A stretch of DNA of 64,000 nucleotides from Yamadazyma tenuis (taxonomy: Eukaryota; Ascomycota; Pichiomycetes; Serinales; Debaryomycetaceae). The position numbers and the translations under genes are program-made. The number at the start of each line of letters is the position of its first letter. Position 1 is the first letter of the stretch. The DNA is taken from assembly GCF_029203305.1 (NCBI RefSeq), contig NC_089465.1:682001-746000 (forward strand). The letters run 5' to 3'. Below are positions 1 to 10,585 of the stretch, piece after piece. The notes under the pieces are model-generated. The model searched no databases. It was not told the origin of the DNA and saw nothing but the letters and a program-made list of their open reading frames with translations.

Positions 1-3000
1 TCATTTTCATCGTTCTTCTTTTTCCCAATTTCCTTGAATACAGACGTAACATCTACACCTTTCGCTTTCAACTTCTGAACAAAGTCAATGACCGCTGGAA
101 GCTGTTCTAAATCGATACCAGCGATTTTCTTCCGGATTTGATCTCCTGACATATCACTCATTTGATCCATGGCGAGGTTGATTGTACTGGAGATTCTGTG
201 CATATTTCCTTCTTCTTTATCAAGATGGTTAAGCGAGGTTTTGGAGCTGGTACGAGATATGGCTGGTGGGAAAAGGGTTTTAGAAGAAGGTGACAGACGC
301 CCATTCGAGATACTAGGGACTTCAACATCACCTTCGTATGTTGGACGACGAGCGTTTCGAGACTCGGCTCCATCAAACAGATACAACATGTCTTCCGACA
401 GGAATTTGTCGTCAATTAATTGCATGGCCTTACCAATAGAAGAATCAATGAAGATCAACCGAATCAAGGTTTCTTTACCTTCTAAAGACAATTGCTGTTT
501 CAACTGAAGATTGTTCATTGAGTTGACAGCAGACCTCAATTCTGTCCGGATTCTTTTGGCTTTAGTGATAAAGTCACGAACAATGTCCGAGTTCAAATCG
601 AGCTCACCAGCGGCTTTGAGCTCCAAAATCTCATTCAATTGTTGTGCAAGCTCTTCGTTATGGCTATTGTCTTCCAGGGCACCTCCATTAGAATGGTAGA
701 TGTTGTTCTCCATATTCCGCATCGAGTAAAGACCTACGCGATCTTTAAAGTATGTTGGAAGGTCATCAAAATCAGCTTCAAGTTTGCATAAGTTCTTACT
801 GTTCTTAACAGCATGAGAAAGAGACGCAGCAGCAGCCAAATCCAACTTGTTTCCCAAGAGTGAAAAGTATGCAATGTGCTTGCAAAAAGGAAGAACATTG
901 GCAAGCGAGACGATAGCATCCGGCGAAAGTTTATTAGTCTCAAGGTGCAATCTCACAAGTTGGGGAAATAAAGGCAACTTACTGACAAAGTAATTGACTG
1001 CTTCATTGGGGTCTTTTGCACTTTCGGGGGTTGCAAAAAGCTTGGGGTTATTAGACAAGTCCAAGTATTTAAGGTTTGGAAGCTTCAAGAATACCGTCTC
1101 TAAAATAGTTTTAAAATCATCACAATACCTTAGATTAGTAGAATTGATACTGAGGAACATAAGCAGCAGATGTTCCAACTTTTTAGCAAAATCAGGCTGT
1201 TTGTGGAGCTCAAGTAATATCTTCAAATACTGATTGGTTGCAGAAAAGTCGTTGAACCCTAAGTCAATTCCCCGTACAAATGGCTTGAATAACCAATCAT
1301 TGAAGATAACCTGCATGTGCATTGGGCTGAAGTTGTTGTAAGCAAGACCAAGTCGGTTGGTCTTGATGGAAAGAGCTCTATTCACTAGTTTTTCAAAGAC
1401 ATCGACATCAGTTATACAACAACCCGTTAAAATTAGCTCTTCAATCCCTCCACGGGCTATAATTGTAGCAATGAAAAGGTGCCAGTCCATATCTGTTCTG
1501 TTTTCACGGTTGCATGTCATCCGTACAAGCTCGTCTTCTTTCTGAGTTTTCTTCTTCTTGGGTTTTGTGCTGATGACCGTGAGTTGGGGACACTGTGTAA
1601 TATCGAGCTTACTGAGTACGGTGTTTCTAGAGAGAAACCAACACAAAAGCAGCCATCCTTCTGGGTCAAGTGGAGTGTTCCGAAGACTAAGCTTGGTAAG
1701 TTGAGTCTTTGCACTCATAGCACTCAATACAATTTTGAACTGTTCTCGAGATAAATTCACCCCATCCAAAGAAATACAAAGAATAGGAGCAATTCGAATA
1801 AAGTCTGAAAATGTCTGAATTTCCACCATAGTAGGATTGGGGTTACGGAATTGGAGAATTGGAAGTGGAGCCATCGAATCCTTGGGAATCTGCTTGAGAA
1901 TAGCAGGAATAGGAAGAATCTCTCGAAGATGACAGCACCTAGTATACATGAGATCCAAGGCCATCTTCTCCACAGGTACCGTGTATCCCACTCGACTATG
2001 GACAATTGGTTTATCAATAATTGGAAGTCCAGCTGCTGCTGCTTGATCCTTTTCTGATTTTTCCCGGTCTTTATCGTGTTTCTGCTCATCTGCTTTATCC
2101 TTGTCCAGTTTCTCCAAGAAATGAAGGGCCCCGGTCCCACCCACCACTATCCCACCGCCTTGCCCCTGATGGGACTTTTCCATGGCCTTCCTGTCCTCTT
2201 CACTAAGAGGATGGCACTTGAGAGTTCCATTGGGAAGCACCTCCACATTCCCCCGACGGGGACACCGAGAGGGGATTTGCTGAGGAGGATCAATGAGAAA
2301 GGTGGAGCTGTGAAATGCAACTCGTTTTAAAGGCTTTAAATTCTTGAATTCAGGAAGAATTGGTTGAAGAGTACCAACTCTGGCCGGAGTTTTATATTCT
2401 TCCCAATTCTTTGGAAGCCACGCCGAATAGTTTGTACCGTCATCGTCTGGAACTGCCGTAAGTGGACGCCGGTTATATTCTGTGGCCACTGAAACTAAGG
2501 GAAGTTTCGCAGTAGGTACCGATGCAGAAGACACGGATGAACGACGACGAAGGAACGAAAATTTGGACAAACCAGACCGCTCATCATCGGTGAGATTTGT
2601 CGTACTGGCCAGTTCCAGGATCGACAGTTTGCGGGAATTGGTACGTGAAAGTGGCTTCTGAGAATAGAACTTGACGTATTCGTCTAATTTCGGGTCGGAA
2701 GAGCCACTATGAACGCTTGGCCAAGATGAAATTTTCAGTAAAGGCCCACCGTTGGTGGAGGATGAACCGTAACCAGTGGTGTTATTTCCGGAAGCCACCG
2801 TATGTGTCGTTTGGTTGGAGCTGGTTCGAGAAAGTTCGTTGCTTGTTGTTCTACTGAGCCGAAAATTATCTTTAAATAACTCTGACGACCCCAGCGTGGT
2901 CATCTGTGGGCTCATCGGAGGCAGACGATGGAAGCGGGTCTTGATCTTACTGAGGAATCCTCCTTGTGTCAGAGAATTGCTTGATAGCTGTGGCAGCAGT

Positions 3001-3326
3001 GGAGAAAGCACGCCGTTGGAATTGGACCGATCCCGAGAACTAGATTCAAGAGCGGGCAGCAGAAGCACGGAATCCTCTTGAATTGTGGCAACGGAAGGAC
3101 GAGTTTTCAGGACCACATGATCGTTGGAGTTGGAGATAGATGTGGTTAAATGAGGATTCACCTCACCAGGGAGAGACAGAGCCTTTGGGGAACTTTTGGG
3201 GGAAGGCCACACATTAGAGGAATTTGCAAGCGTGGGTGTTACCGCTGTGTCTCGAAGAAGCCAATCGACATCTTCAACGAACCTGAAGTTTGTTTTATTG
3301 TCGGGGTTACTGTTTGCATCTGACAT
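1..3326 (-). CDS. Leucine-rich-repeat, PP1-binding-type protein (GIP3/HER1-like), 3' end beyond window
   Basis: The minus-strand frame opens at the ATG at 3326 and stays open to the left edge, giving about 1108 residues without a stop. The first third is Ser/Pro-rich and looks disordered. A short RVAF (residues 335-338, 2313-2324) preceded by Lys fits the RVxF docking site for the PP1 phosphatase Glc7. It is followed within about ten residues by a DPPQQIPSR stretch that I recall as conserved in this family. From about 2000 down to 720 there are leucine-rich repeats with LDLSNNP-type units, then a helical tail. This architecture resembles yeast Gip3/Her1 and animal PPP1R37. The family call is from memory and is moderate; that it is a real gene is near certain. 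The stop codon lies outside the window. Confidence 0.72.
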   Translation of the reverse strand, partial: MSDANSNPDNKTNFRFVEDVDWLLRDTAVTPTLANSSNVWPSPKSSPKALSLPGEVNPHLTTSISNSNDHVVLKTRPSVATIQEDSVLLLPALESSSRDRSNSNGVLSPLLPQLSSNSLTQGGFLSKIKTRFHRLPPMSPQMTTLGSSELFKDNFRLSRTTSNELSRTSSNQTTHTVASGNNTTGYGSSSTNGGPLLKISSWPSVHSGSSDPKLDEYVKFYSQKPLSRTNSRKLSILELASTTNLTDDERSGLSKFSFLRRRSSVSSASVPTAKLPLVSVATEYNRRPLTAVPDDDGTNYSAWLPKNWEEYKTPARVGTLQPILPEFKNLKPLKRVAFHSSTFLIDPPQQIPSRCPRRGNVEVLPNGTLKCHPLSEEDRKAMEKSHQGQGGGIVVGGTGALHFLEKLDKDKADEQKHDKDREKSEKDQAAAAGLPIIDKPIVHSRVGYTVPVEKMALDLMYTRCCHLREILPIPAILKQIPKDSMAPLPILQFRNPNPTMVEIQTFSDFIRIAPILCISLDGVNLSREQFKIVLSAMSAKTQLTKLSLRNTPLDPEGWLLLCWFLSRNTVLSKLDITQCPQLTVISTKPKKKKTQKEDELVRMTCNRENRTDMDWHLFIATIIARGGIEELILTGCCITDVDVFEKLVNRALSIKTNRLGLAYNNFSPMHMQVIFNDWLFKPFVRGIDLGFNDFSATNQYLKILLELHKQPDFAKKLEHLLLMFLSINSTNLRYCDDFKTILETVFLKLPNLKYLDLSNNPKLFATPESAKDPNEAVNYFVSKLPLFPQLVRLHLETNKLSPDAIVSLANVLPFCKHIAYFSLLGNKLDLAAAASLSHAVKNSKNLCKLEADFDDLPTYFKDRVGLYSMRNMENNIYHSNGGALEDNSHNEELAQQLNEILELKAAGELDLNSDIVRDFITKAKRIRTELRSAVNSMNNLQLKQQLSLEGKETLIRLIFIDSSIGKAMQLIDDKFLSEDMLYLFDGAESRNARRPTYEGDVEVPSISNGRLSPSSKTLFPPAISRTSSKTSLNHLDKEEGNMHRISSTINLAMDQMSDMSGDQIRKKIAGIDLEQLPAVIDFVQKLKAKGVDVTSVFKEIGKKKNDEN

Positions 3327-3729
3327 TGGGGTAGTTGGGTGGAGAGTAACAAATGATGCGCACATCGAAATTATGAGAGAGAAGCAACAACTAGAAACAA
3401 CCAATGGCTGAAAGTTTGAATGCAGTGAAGAATATAATGAGAATATTCGGGCCCAAGTGAATGACTGTCCCCGTCGATAATGGTGGAAGAGCAAGTGGGT
3501 ATGGGTTAAAAAAACATGATAATAATAATCACGTGATCGGACTTATCAATAAGACTAGACGCAAAAACTAAAACGTGAAATTTTCCAAGAGCGTGTATTA
3601 AAACACGACCCACAAATTGTAGGACATGTTGATGGGAAATTAAGTGGAACCGATTATGTATTTAAATCCACAATCTTAGCTACTCTGAACAGTATTTACT
3701 AGGGTTGGTTTTCTCATCTGGTTTTATCT
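3327..3729. promoter_or_regulatory. Intergenic: promoter of the LRR gene and 3' flank of SRP54
   Basis: About 400 bp without a gene. It must hold the promoter of the minus-strand LRR gene (proximal to 3330-3560). A palindromic CACGTG lies at 3530-3535, a Cbf1/bHLH-type site. The part nearest 3730 is the SRP54 3' flank. I see nothing else definite. Confidence 0.45.
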
Positions 3730-5394
3730 TCAACCAAAAGGGCTTCCTCCTCCTCCAAATTGGCTCATCATCCGTTGCATCATTCCAGGGTTTCTCATCA
3801 TCTGTTGTGCTTGAGCCATCATATTTGGATCTTGCATCATCTGTTGGGCTTGGGCCATAACGTTGGGATTATTCATCAAACCAGCCATTCCTCCAGGTCC
3901 TCCAGGTCCTCCAGCACCTCCCATTCCTTGCATCATGTTCTGGATATTTTGCATGAAGTTTGGATTACTCTGTGCCTGTTGGATCATCCGGCTCATATTG
4001 GCATTGCCTCCAGGACCAGCTCCTCCCATAGCTTGGGTAGACTTGGCGGTTTGGGCCATGGTGCTCATCATCTGCTGTTGTTGCAAAACCATTTCAACGT
4101 CAATAACAGCACATCCAGCACCACGGGCCACTCTGACAATTCTTTCGGGCTCATCGATGAACAATAGTCCATCACTATCTAACTCTTGTTGAGTCATAGA
4201 ATCCATGATGTAGATCATATCTTTCATTTTAGCACTGGCCTCTTCTTCACCAACAGCACCCATCAAATTACCCATTCCTGGAATCATACTGGCAATATTC
4301 GTTAGGGGTCCCATTTTCATGAAGTTGTTCATTTGAGTCTGGAAGTCCCGAACAGTAAACTTTCCTTCTTTGATATGTTCCATGGTTTTCTTGTGGTTCT
4401 CATCGTCTTGTAAGTTCAACAGCTTAACATGGTCCATCAACAGTTGCAAATCACCAATTCCAAGTAATTTGGAAATAAACGAAGATGGTTTGAATAGTTC
4501 AAAATCTGCAACATGTTCACCCGTACCAATGAATATGATAGGAGTCTTGGTGGCAGCAATAGCAGATATAGCACCTCCTCCTTTAGCATGCCCGTCCATT
4601 TTGGTCAAGATAATCGACCCAAAATCGGATGCTTCTTTGAATGCTTTGGCTTGTTCTTCGGCTGCTTGACCAATAGATCCATCCATAACCATAACCGTTT
4701 GGTTGGGGAGGATTGCTTCACTAATTTGCACCATTTCGGAGAATAATGATTCTTCTTGCTTATGACGACCAGAAGTATCAACAATGACAATATCAAACCG
4801 TTCGGCCTTAAACTTCGCCACACCTTCGGCCGACACTTTGACTGGATCTGTTTCTAGATATGATCCATAATAAGGAATATTGGCCTTAATAGCATTCTGT
4901 TTAAGTTGGTCAAAAGCACCGGCTCTGAATGTATCGGCACATACAAGACCCACTTTATACCCTCGTTTTTTGTAGTAAACAGCGAGTTTGGTACAACTTG
5001 TAGTCTTACCAGCACCTTGAAGCCCCACAAACATGATGACATGAGACTCTCGTTTCTTAACGAGTTTTTTCTTGCCTTTGGCGGTGGTGGAGGAAGCAGA
5101 AAGCTTTTTGATTTGAGGAGGTTCTTCATAAGCATCCACAAGGGCCACAAGCTCATCGTAAACGGCTTTTTGAAGCTTCTTTCGTTTGTTAGCAACTGTA
5201 TCTGATTTGAAGGAATCAGTATCGATTTTCTGTCTGATGTTCTCTTTAAGGCGAAACACTAGTTTGAAGTTCACGTCATTCTCAATCAACGCATTGGAGA
5301 TGTCCTTAAGCAAGGCAGCGATCTCGTCATCACTCCCTGATGAAACGGACGAAAGAGCCCCCTTAAGTCTGTTTCCCAAGTCTGCCAACACCAT
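3730..5394 (-). CDS. SRP54: Signal recognition particle 54-kDa GTPase subunit
   Basis: SRP54 binds signal peptides emerging from the ribosome and, through its GTPase, docks the complex with the SRP receptor at the ER. The protein has 554 residues. It starts [10 protein letters not shown], the usual start of the family, with an N-domain to about residue 90. The G-domain follows, with the P-loop GLQGAGKTT near 124-132, then DTSGRH and TKMDGH motifs. The C-terminal M-domain ends in a Met/Gly-rich tail. An upstream in-frame ATG at 5517 would add 41 residues with no family counterpart, so I chose the ATG at 5394. A CTG codon in the loop after the G-domain falls at a polar position in homologues, consistent with CTG being Ser. 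Confidence 0.97.
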   Translation of the reverse strand: MVLADLGNRLKGALSSVSSGSDDEIAALLKDISNALIENDVNFKLVFRLKENIRQKIDTDSFKSDTVANKRKKLQKAVYDELVALVDAYEEPPQIKKLSASSTTAKGKKKLVKKRESHVIMFVGLQGAGKTTSCTKLAVYYKKRGYKVGLVCADTFRAGAFDQLKQNAIKANIPYYGSYLETDPVKVSAEGVAKFKAERFDIVIVDTSGRHKQEESLFSEMVQISEAILPNQTVMVMDGSIGQAAEEQAKAFKEASDFGSIILTKMDGHAKGGGAISAIAATKTPIIFIGTGEHVADFELFKPSSFISKLLGIGDLQLLMDHVKLLNLQDDENHKKTMEHIKEGKFTVRDFQTQMNNFMKMGPLTNIASMIPGMGNLMGAVGEEEASAKMKDMIYIMDSMTQQELDSDGLLFIDEPERIVRVARGAGCAVIDVEMVLQQQQMMSTMAQTAKSTQAMGGAGPGGNANMSRMIQQAQSNPNFMQNIQNMMQGMGGAGGPGGPGGMAGLMNNPNVMAQAQQMMQDPNMMAQAQQMMRNPGMMQRMMSQFGGGGSPFG

Positions 5395-5653
5395 TTCGAT
5401 ATGTTGGTTGAATTGAGGTTGAGGTAGAAAACGAGTGGGTTTGACAAGGCGACTTGATTGGAAAATTTTCGCGGCTTGGTCACGTGAGACGATTATCAGA
5501 GATAACATGGTGCACACTGTCAGAATATAGTAAAGGGTTTAAGAGAGGAGTAAGAAGGGGATGGCAAAAGCGGTTCGTGTATTTGGTGGCCATATGGTAC
5601 TATTATTAGAGGACCAATTGATATTGCTTCTAGTGCTACGGCAGTGGCCCACC
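5395..5653. promoter_or_regulatory. SRP54 promoter with CACGTG
   Basis: Short gap between SRP54 and the downstream end of the protease gene. CACGTG at 5481-5486 lies about 90 bp upstream of the SRP54 start and matches the Cbf1/bHLH core. No other element is certain. Confidence 0.4.
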
Positions 5654-6017
5654 TCACTCGTCGTACCATGGACATGGTACCGTCTTTGTATCGGCTATCA
5701 ATTTGTCAAGCTCTTCGCGGTCCAACTCGTCGTCTGAAAATCCACCGTCATCATCTTCATTAAGTAGGGATTCTGAGTCGGTGCCCACGCTGTCTCTATC
5801 ACTGCCACTGCCAATGACAAAAGTCTGGTCATCGTCACTATCAATGAAGTTATATACTTCTTCGACCAATATTCCGGGCCCGTTCTCGGCCTCGCTGATG
5901 TCGCTGTCGCTGTCTCTGTCAGTTAACTGGTCTCGAAGCTCCTCGATTCTGAATTCCCACTCATCATATGAGTCAAGCTCGTAGGCATCATCTTCTTCTT
6001 CTTCTTCTTCTTCTTCT

Positions 6018-6056
<39 letters not shown>

Positions 6057-7243
6057 TCCTTCTGGTCAAGAAACGCCACTTTTACTTCGTCACCACTGTC
6101 ATAGTCAGACTCAGACTCATCGTAAGGGTCTATCTCAACGGAAAAGTTCCAAAACTTAGCCCATTCGCCTCGAATCACCGCGTAGACTGATACCACCACT
6201 ATGAGGGCCGGTACGATAAACACAAGGGCCGGCTGAGCATTACCCGACGTTAGTACTACTAAAAAGCATGCCACCAAGCCACCGAAGTACGAGGTGATGG
6301 CCACCCCGAAGTAGTCTTTGCCCACACGGGAGCACAAGGTCACAAAGAGTCCCGGCAACGCCACATCACCAAGGCCAAGAATCGCCTGTTCGGTGCCTCC
6401 TTCACCGTACGGGATCACGAGCTTGATGGGCATATCCACCGCCAGAGCCACTGTTATCATCACCCGGGATCCATACACAAATGCAATGTCGTAGGCAGTA
6501 AAAGCACATAGCATGGTCACGGCCGTACCCATGGAGCCCAACTGGGCCAGGAGAAGAAACCATAGGGCTAAGCTGGTGGCGATGATATTGGAGTACACCC
6601 ACCGGCCAGTGGTGGGGCCGTAGTAGTACTGGTACGCAACGAGTCCAGCCACCGCGAGCCCCACCGCGTACGTGGCACTAATTACCACGCCGGCACGGTG
6701 CTCATAGTCTCCCTCGAATTTCTGTTCGGGTGTTACAACTCGCACCAGGTGGTGGTGGAGGTACCGGTGGAATTTGGCGGGATGCTTGATTCCTGCTGCT
6801 GCATAGTCGAGGCGTTCCACGTACCCAGACGGTAATCCGGTGGGAGAAATCACCACCCGTGGCACCTCCCATCCCACAGCTGCGAATAGGAGCAGTACGA
6901 TATGCTCTACCGACACGGTTGTGAACCATAAGGATAAAATTGCCACTACCGCCTGGGCGTGCGCCATAAGCACCGCGAGCGCGGCTGGGGACAAATAAAA
7001 CACCGCCACAAGTACCCCCGTCAGCGCCACCGGTAGGGCGAGCGCGCGGTAACCTTCGAACGGGAGAACTGATGCCCTGGACCCCAACTCAAAAATATCA
7101 TCTGTACACATGATAAGTCGTTCGTGAGATCTGTAGCTGGCCAATGAGATGATTGTAGTGGCCACTGTTGCCTGGACAACGAAAGCTGTTACAACAGGGT
7201 CGATAGTTGGCAACTTTTCCAAAAGCCTTTCGCAATGTGACAT
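5654..7243 (-). CDS. YPF1: Signal peptide peptidase-like intramembrane aspartyl protease (YPF1-like)
   Basis: Polytopic membrane protein of 529 residues with the three hallmarks of presenilin/SPP proteases: YD with the first catalytic Asp at residue 252, LGLGD (GxGD) with the second at 293, and the QPAL (PAL) motif at about 337-340. Yeast Ypf1 (YKL100C) is an ER-membrane protease that cleaves within membrane segments and acts in protein quality control. About nine hydrophobic segments occupy residues 15-360. The C-terminal tail of about 170 residues is strikingly acidic and contains an uninterrupted run of more than 20 Glu encoded by a TCT/GAA microsatellite. The gene is more GC-rich than many neighbours. 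Confidence 0.93.
5991..6060. repeat. Trinucleotide microsatellite coding polyglutamate
   Basis: An uninterrupted TCT repeat runs from 5991 to 6040 and continues with single-base interruptions to about 6060. On the coding strand it reads GAA/GAG and makes the polyglutamate run in the tail of the intramembrane protease. The length is expected to vary between strains in whole codons. Confidence 0.95.
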
Positions 7244-8774
7244 GTCCTTTTAAATACCGCTATTAATTTCTAAATTATTATGGGCTGAGCCAGGAGAGGG
7301 AAAGTATAACGTTGGTATGAAGGGGCTTATTGGAGTTTCTAGCAAGGGGGCCTCTAGGTGTGATGGGAGGTGAGTTCCTGGGTTAAGGTAAAAGTAACAA
7401 ATAGTTATTGTTGATATTTTGCGCGACCGCGCAGACGTGGGAATATTGCCATATTCGTGGGAAGTGAGGGCCCGGAAGAGACGATGTCAATAGCTAATCA
7501 GCAAAAGATACACGACATTGGCCGATTCACAATCGAGATTCTGCAAAGCATTAGCGCTTTGCGCAAAAACATAATCACAATGGGCCATTGGTCAAAATTA
7601 ACAATAAATAGGGCGGATGTAAAGGTATTACATCAAGACTCGCTAATTAGGCAGGTGGCATTAATGCGGGCCTCAGAATGCAGGAGCGACCCCTACATTA
7701 TGCTGCGCGACTGTATAATTAGCCGCCCTACATAAGGCATCCTGTTAGAGAAGACTTTTGCGAATAGTTTTTCGACGAACTACCCCGATTTATTGGTCCA
7801 ACAATAATTTCTCGTTCCTTCGCAGGTGTTAATATATTAATCCAGCAATAATGATGGATCAAGGTCGCTTAAAATATGGGATTGTCAAGCAGTATTTTTT
7901 TTTTTAGCTTTCAAGGAGTAATCAAGATCGTGCAGTCGGCTAATTACAACATAACCTGTGCTACATGACAAAATATTGAATTAGCCGGGTCTAATCTCCT
8001 GCTCGGAGGCGCCAACAAGCTCTTAATTATGGTTGTAATCAAAAACGGCCTAAAATCCTAGACCTCTCAAATCAAAATTCAGGCTGCAACCTGCAAATAT
8101 AAGGCTTAGTATATCCATTGACACCACATTCCCACTTGTATGTCGATCAATCGACTCGTACAAAAATGGTTTGTAACTAAATGGAATTAAGATGCTTTTA
8201 CTGAAAAAATTCTTCGCTGTAAAATTTTAGAAACCTAGGTAATCCATGTAGCTGATATGTGAATATACAATAATTAGTGAGAAAAATAATTAAAATCAAA
8301 CCATTAGAAATAATTAAAACCAAGAAAATAAAACAAAAATAAAAAACAGACATCAAACACCCGTCTTACCAAAATAATAGTAAGTAAGTTTGGTATTAAA
8401 AACCCCTCTCGCCGCCCATCATCGTCAAAAAAAATTTTCGTACAATCAAGACCAAAAATCTCTTCAAGTACATCCTACTCAACTCCAGGAACATTTAATT
8501 GACTAACGCCCCAACTTTCAAGTCGTTTAATCCCAATACCCAACATACCTTCTCATTAACGCTCCTCCCCCCTCCTCCAATTCCCAGAATTTTTTCTTTT
8601 TTTGTATTTGAATTTTGTTTTTGTATGGTTCTTTTTGTATCGTTTTTTTTTATCGGTTTTCATTCAAAGTGATTTATCATTGGCGATAATTTGGCATTAA
8701 TCACATATCATCCACCTTTTTCAAGTTCGACGGCATCTGTATATTACAATTGTATTTTAGTTTGAGGTTTTATC
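7244..8774. promoter_or_regulatory. 1.5-kb intergenic region, divergent promoters of YPF1-like and HEK2-like genes
   Basis: No convincing gene in 1.5 kb. The last 250 bp before 8775 are pyrimidine- and T-rich, as in a long 5' leader. The short word AATTAGCCG occurs at about 7719 and about 7979, and CTAATTA-type words recur at 7652 and 7942. These could be binding sites but are not identified. A 92-codon ORF at 7457-7735 has no recognisable features. Confidence 0.5.
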
Positions 8775-10001
8775 ATGACCGAATCGTTATTTGAGTCCTT
8801 TGAGTCGCCCGCGACTTCTCCATTGTCGTCCCAGGGTTCGACCCAGAGCCATTCCGGTGCTCCGTTGTGGAACGACGCCGGCACCGCCGCCGAAACCAAC
8901 ACCTCCACCACAGTTATTACCACTTCCACCACCATGGGAGCCCCACTCCAACCGCCCTCGCCTTCTCGCGAATCACCAGCCGATGTGCCGGACAATGACA
9001 GCTATCCAGGAACCCAAGACGAAATTCTTCCTCCCGTTTCTCCCGAAAATGGTAATGCCCTCATCAACTACAGACTTCTCATTTCGTCCAAGGAGTCGGG
9101 ATGTTTAATTGGCCAATCGGGACTGGTGATCAATTCAATCCGTCAAGAAACCGATACCAAGGCCGGAATCTCCAAACTTCTTGCGCACACCCAAGAGCGA
9201 ATTTTGACGGTGTCAGGAACATTGGACAATTGCTCAAAAGCTATCAGCTACTTTTCCCAAGCTCTCATTGAGGCTCAGCAGCATGAGGCGGACGCTGCGT
9301 CGACTGCCAGCGCCGGCCCAATGCCACTGTCGGTGGAAGAGTACCCCCATTTCCCGCTCCGCCAATTGAGCATCCACAAAAACATCGCTGGCCACTCCAC
9401 CGTGCTCCGGTTACTTATTCCCAACAGCCAGATGGGTACGATTATTGGCGCCAAAGGAGCTAGGATTCAAAGAATCCAGCAGGTGTTTGGCGTACTGATG
9501 ATAGCTCTGAAGCTGTTTTTGCCCGGGTCCAACGAGAGATTGGTTGAATTACAGGGAAGTGTTCCTGAGTTGTACGCGGCACTTCGCGTAATCAGTCGAT
9601 GTCTTATTGAGGATTTTGGCGGTGTGGTTGGCACCAGCTACTACGTGCCGCGGCCGCGGCGACCAGACGTACCAGTGGTGGCGCCGCTCCCCGTGTCCGC
9701 CCCTGCTGCCCCTGGGACGGGTCCTGCCCTGGACCTGTCGTCGAGCCCGGCGCGCCTCGTCACCACCTCCATGGCATTTTCCAAAGATATTGTGGGAGCT
9801 CTCATTGGCAAGAGCGGTTCAAGAATTCAGGGTGTTCGTAAGATTCTGGGGGCTATTATTGGAATTTCCGACGAGCTCGAGGGCCTGTCGGAGCGAATTT
9901 TCACCATCTCTGGCTCCACATATGCGGTAGATAAGGCCAAAGCCCTTTTGAAACATAATTTGGAGAGAGAACAGCAACGACGTGAAGGTGTACGGAGATA
10001 G
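8775..10001 (+). CDS. HEK2: Triple-KH-domain RNA-binding protein, HEK2/KHD1-like
   Basis: 408 residues with three KH domains at about 98-165, 208-275 and 330-395, each carrying an IGxxG loop (IGQSG, IGAKG, IGKSG). Hek2 binds mRNAs such as ASH1, represses their translation during localisation, and also affects telomere and transcript stability. Domain spacing and the segment around residues 240-262 match Hek2; the related Pbp2 is the alternative. The gene is GC-rich and holds at least eight CTG codons, a codon usually rare in CUG-Ser yeasts. At residues 117, 245, 358 and 371 serine fits the KH alignment and leucine does not. The N-terminal 90 residues are Ser/Thr/Pro-rich. A GATA microsatellite overlaps the stop codon. 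Confidence 0.85.
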   Translation: MTESLFESFESPATSPLSSQGSTQSHSGAPLWNDAGTAAETNTSTTVITTSTTMGAPLQPPSPSRESPADVPDNDSYPGTQDEILPPVSPENGNALINYRLLISSKESGCLIGQSGLVINSIRQETDTKAGISKLLAHTQERILTVSGTLDNCSKAISYFSQALIEAQQHEADAASTASAGPMPLSVEEYPHFPLRQLSIHKNIAGHSTVLRLLIPNSQMGTIIGAKGARIQRIQQVFGVLMIALKLFLPGSNERLVELQGSVPELYAALRVISRCLIEDFGGVVGTSYYVPRPRRPDVPVVAPLPVSAPAAPGTGPALDLSSSPARLVTTSMAFSKDIVGALIGKSGSRIQGVRKILGAIIGISDELEGLSERIFTISGSTYAVDKAKALLKHNLEREQQRREGVRR

Positions 10002-10075
10002 ATAGATAGATAGGTTATTAGTATTTTATTCGATATAAAATATGTGTTGATTAGTCCCATTTCGTATCAAATTGT

Positions 10076-10585
10076 CTAAAACTTGCAGCTCTCAACAATT
10101 TTACCACACAACTGTTCAAGAAACTGCTGGTCTTGTTCATCAAAACCGTTGAGTGCAAGACAATCGATGTCAAGTACTCCCAAACACTTTTTTCCATCCA
10201 TGAGTGGCACCACAATCTCCGAATTGGTGTCTCCGTCACACGCAATATGGCCTGGGAACTTGTGCACATCAACTACAAGTTGTGTTTGGCCCGTTGAAGC
10301 GGCCGTTCCGCAAACACCTTTGCCTACTTCGATTACCTGGCACGCCACTTTGCCTTGGAAGGGGCCAAGTGTGAGGGTATGGGGGTCGCTGGCGATATAA
10401 AATCCGGCCCAGTTGATGGGCACCCCGATGGAATGGAATCCGTGCCACACAAGTGAGCTGCAGTTGGCTAGGTTGGCGACCCAGTTATCGGTGTCGGTGC
10501 TGAGCGCCTCGTACGAGGCCACTGTCTGCTCGAGCATCTCGGCCTTACTGCTGTAGGTAGAGTTGACGAAGTCTGCGTGGGTCAT
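10076..10585 (-). CDS. Free methionine-(R)-sulfoxide reductase (GAF-domain fRMsr)
   Basis: 169-residue single GAF-domain enzyme that reduces free methionine-R-sulfoxide using thioredoxin; yeast YKL069W is the reference. The three family cysteines are visible in order: in VACQV, in GVCG and in HIACD, the last being catalytic. The start at 10585 (MTHADF) gives the usual family length. An ORF extension to 10777 adds 64 residues that are repetitive and unlike the family, so I reject it. The gene is convergent with the KH gene, with only about 75 bp between stop codons. Confidence 0.93.
   Translation of the reverse strand: MTHADFVNSTYSSKAEMLEQTVASYEALSTDTDNWVANLANCSSLVWHGFHSIGVPINWAGFYIASDPHTLTLGPFQGKVACQVIEVGKGVCGTAASTGQTQLVVDVHKFPGHIACDGDTNSEIVVPLMDGKKCLGVLDIDCLALNGFDEQDQQFLEQLCGKIVESCKF

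Noticed and set aside
3760..4192. Plus-strand ORFs opposite the SRP54 Met/Gly-rich tail
   Set aside because: Shadows of the biased coding composition of SRP54.
5395..5517. 41-residue N-terminal extension of SRP54
   Set aside because: The family begins MVLADLG; the extension has no counterpart and lies in the promoter.
7457..7735. 92-codon ORF upstream of the HEK2-like gene
   Set aside because: No family resemblance.
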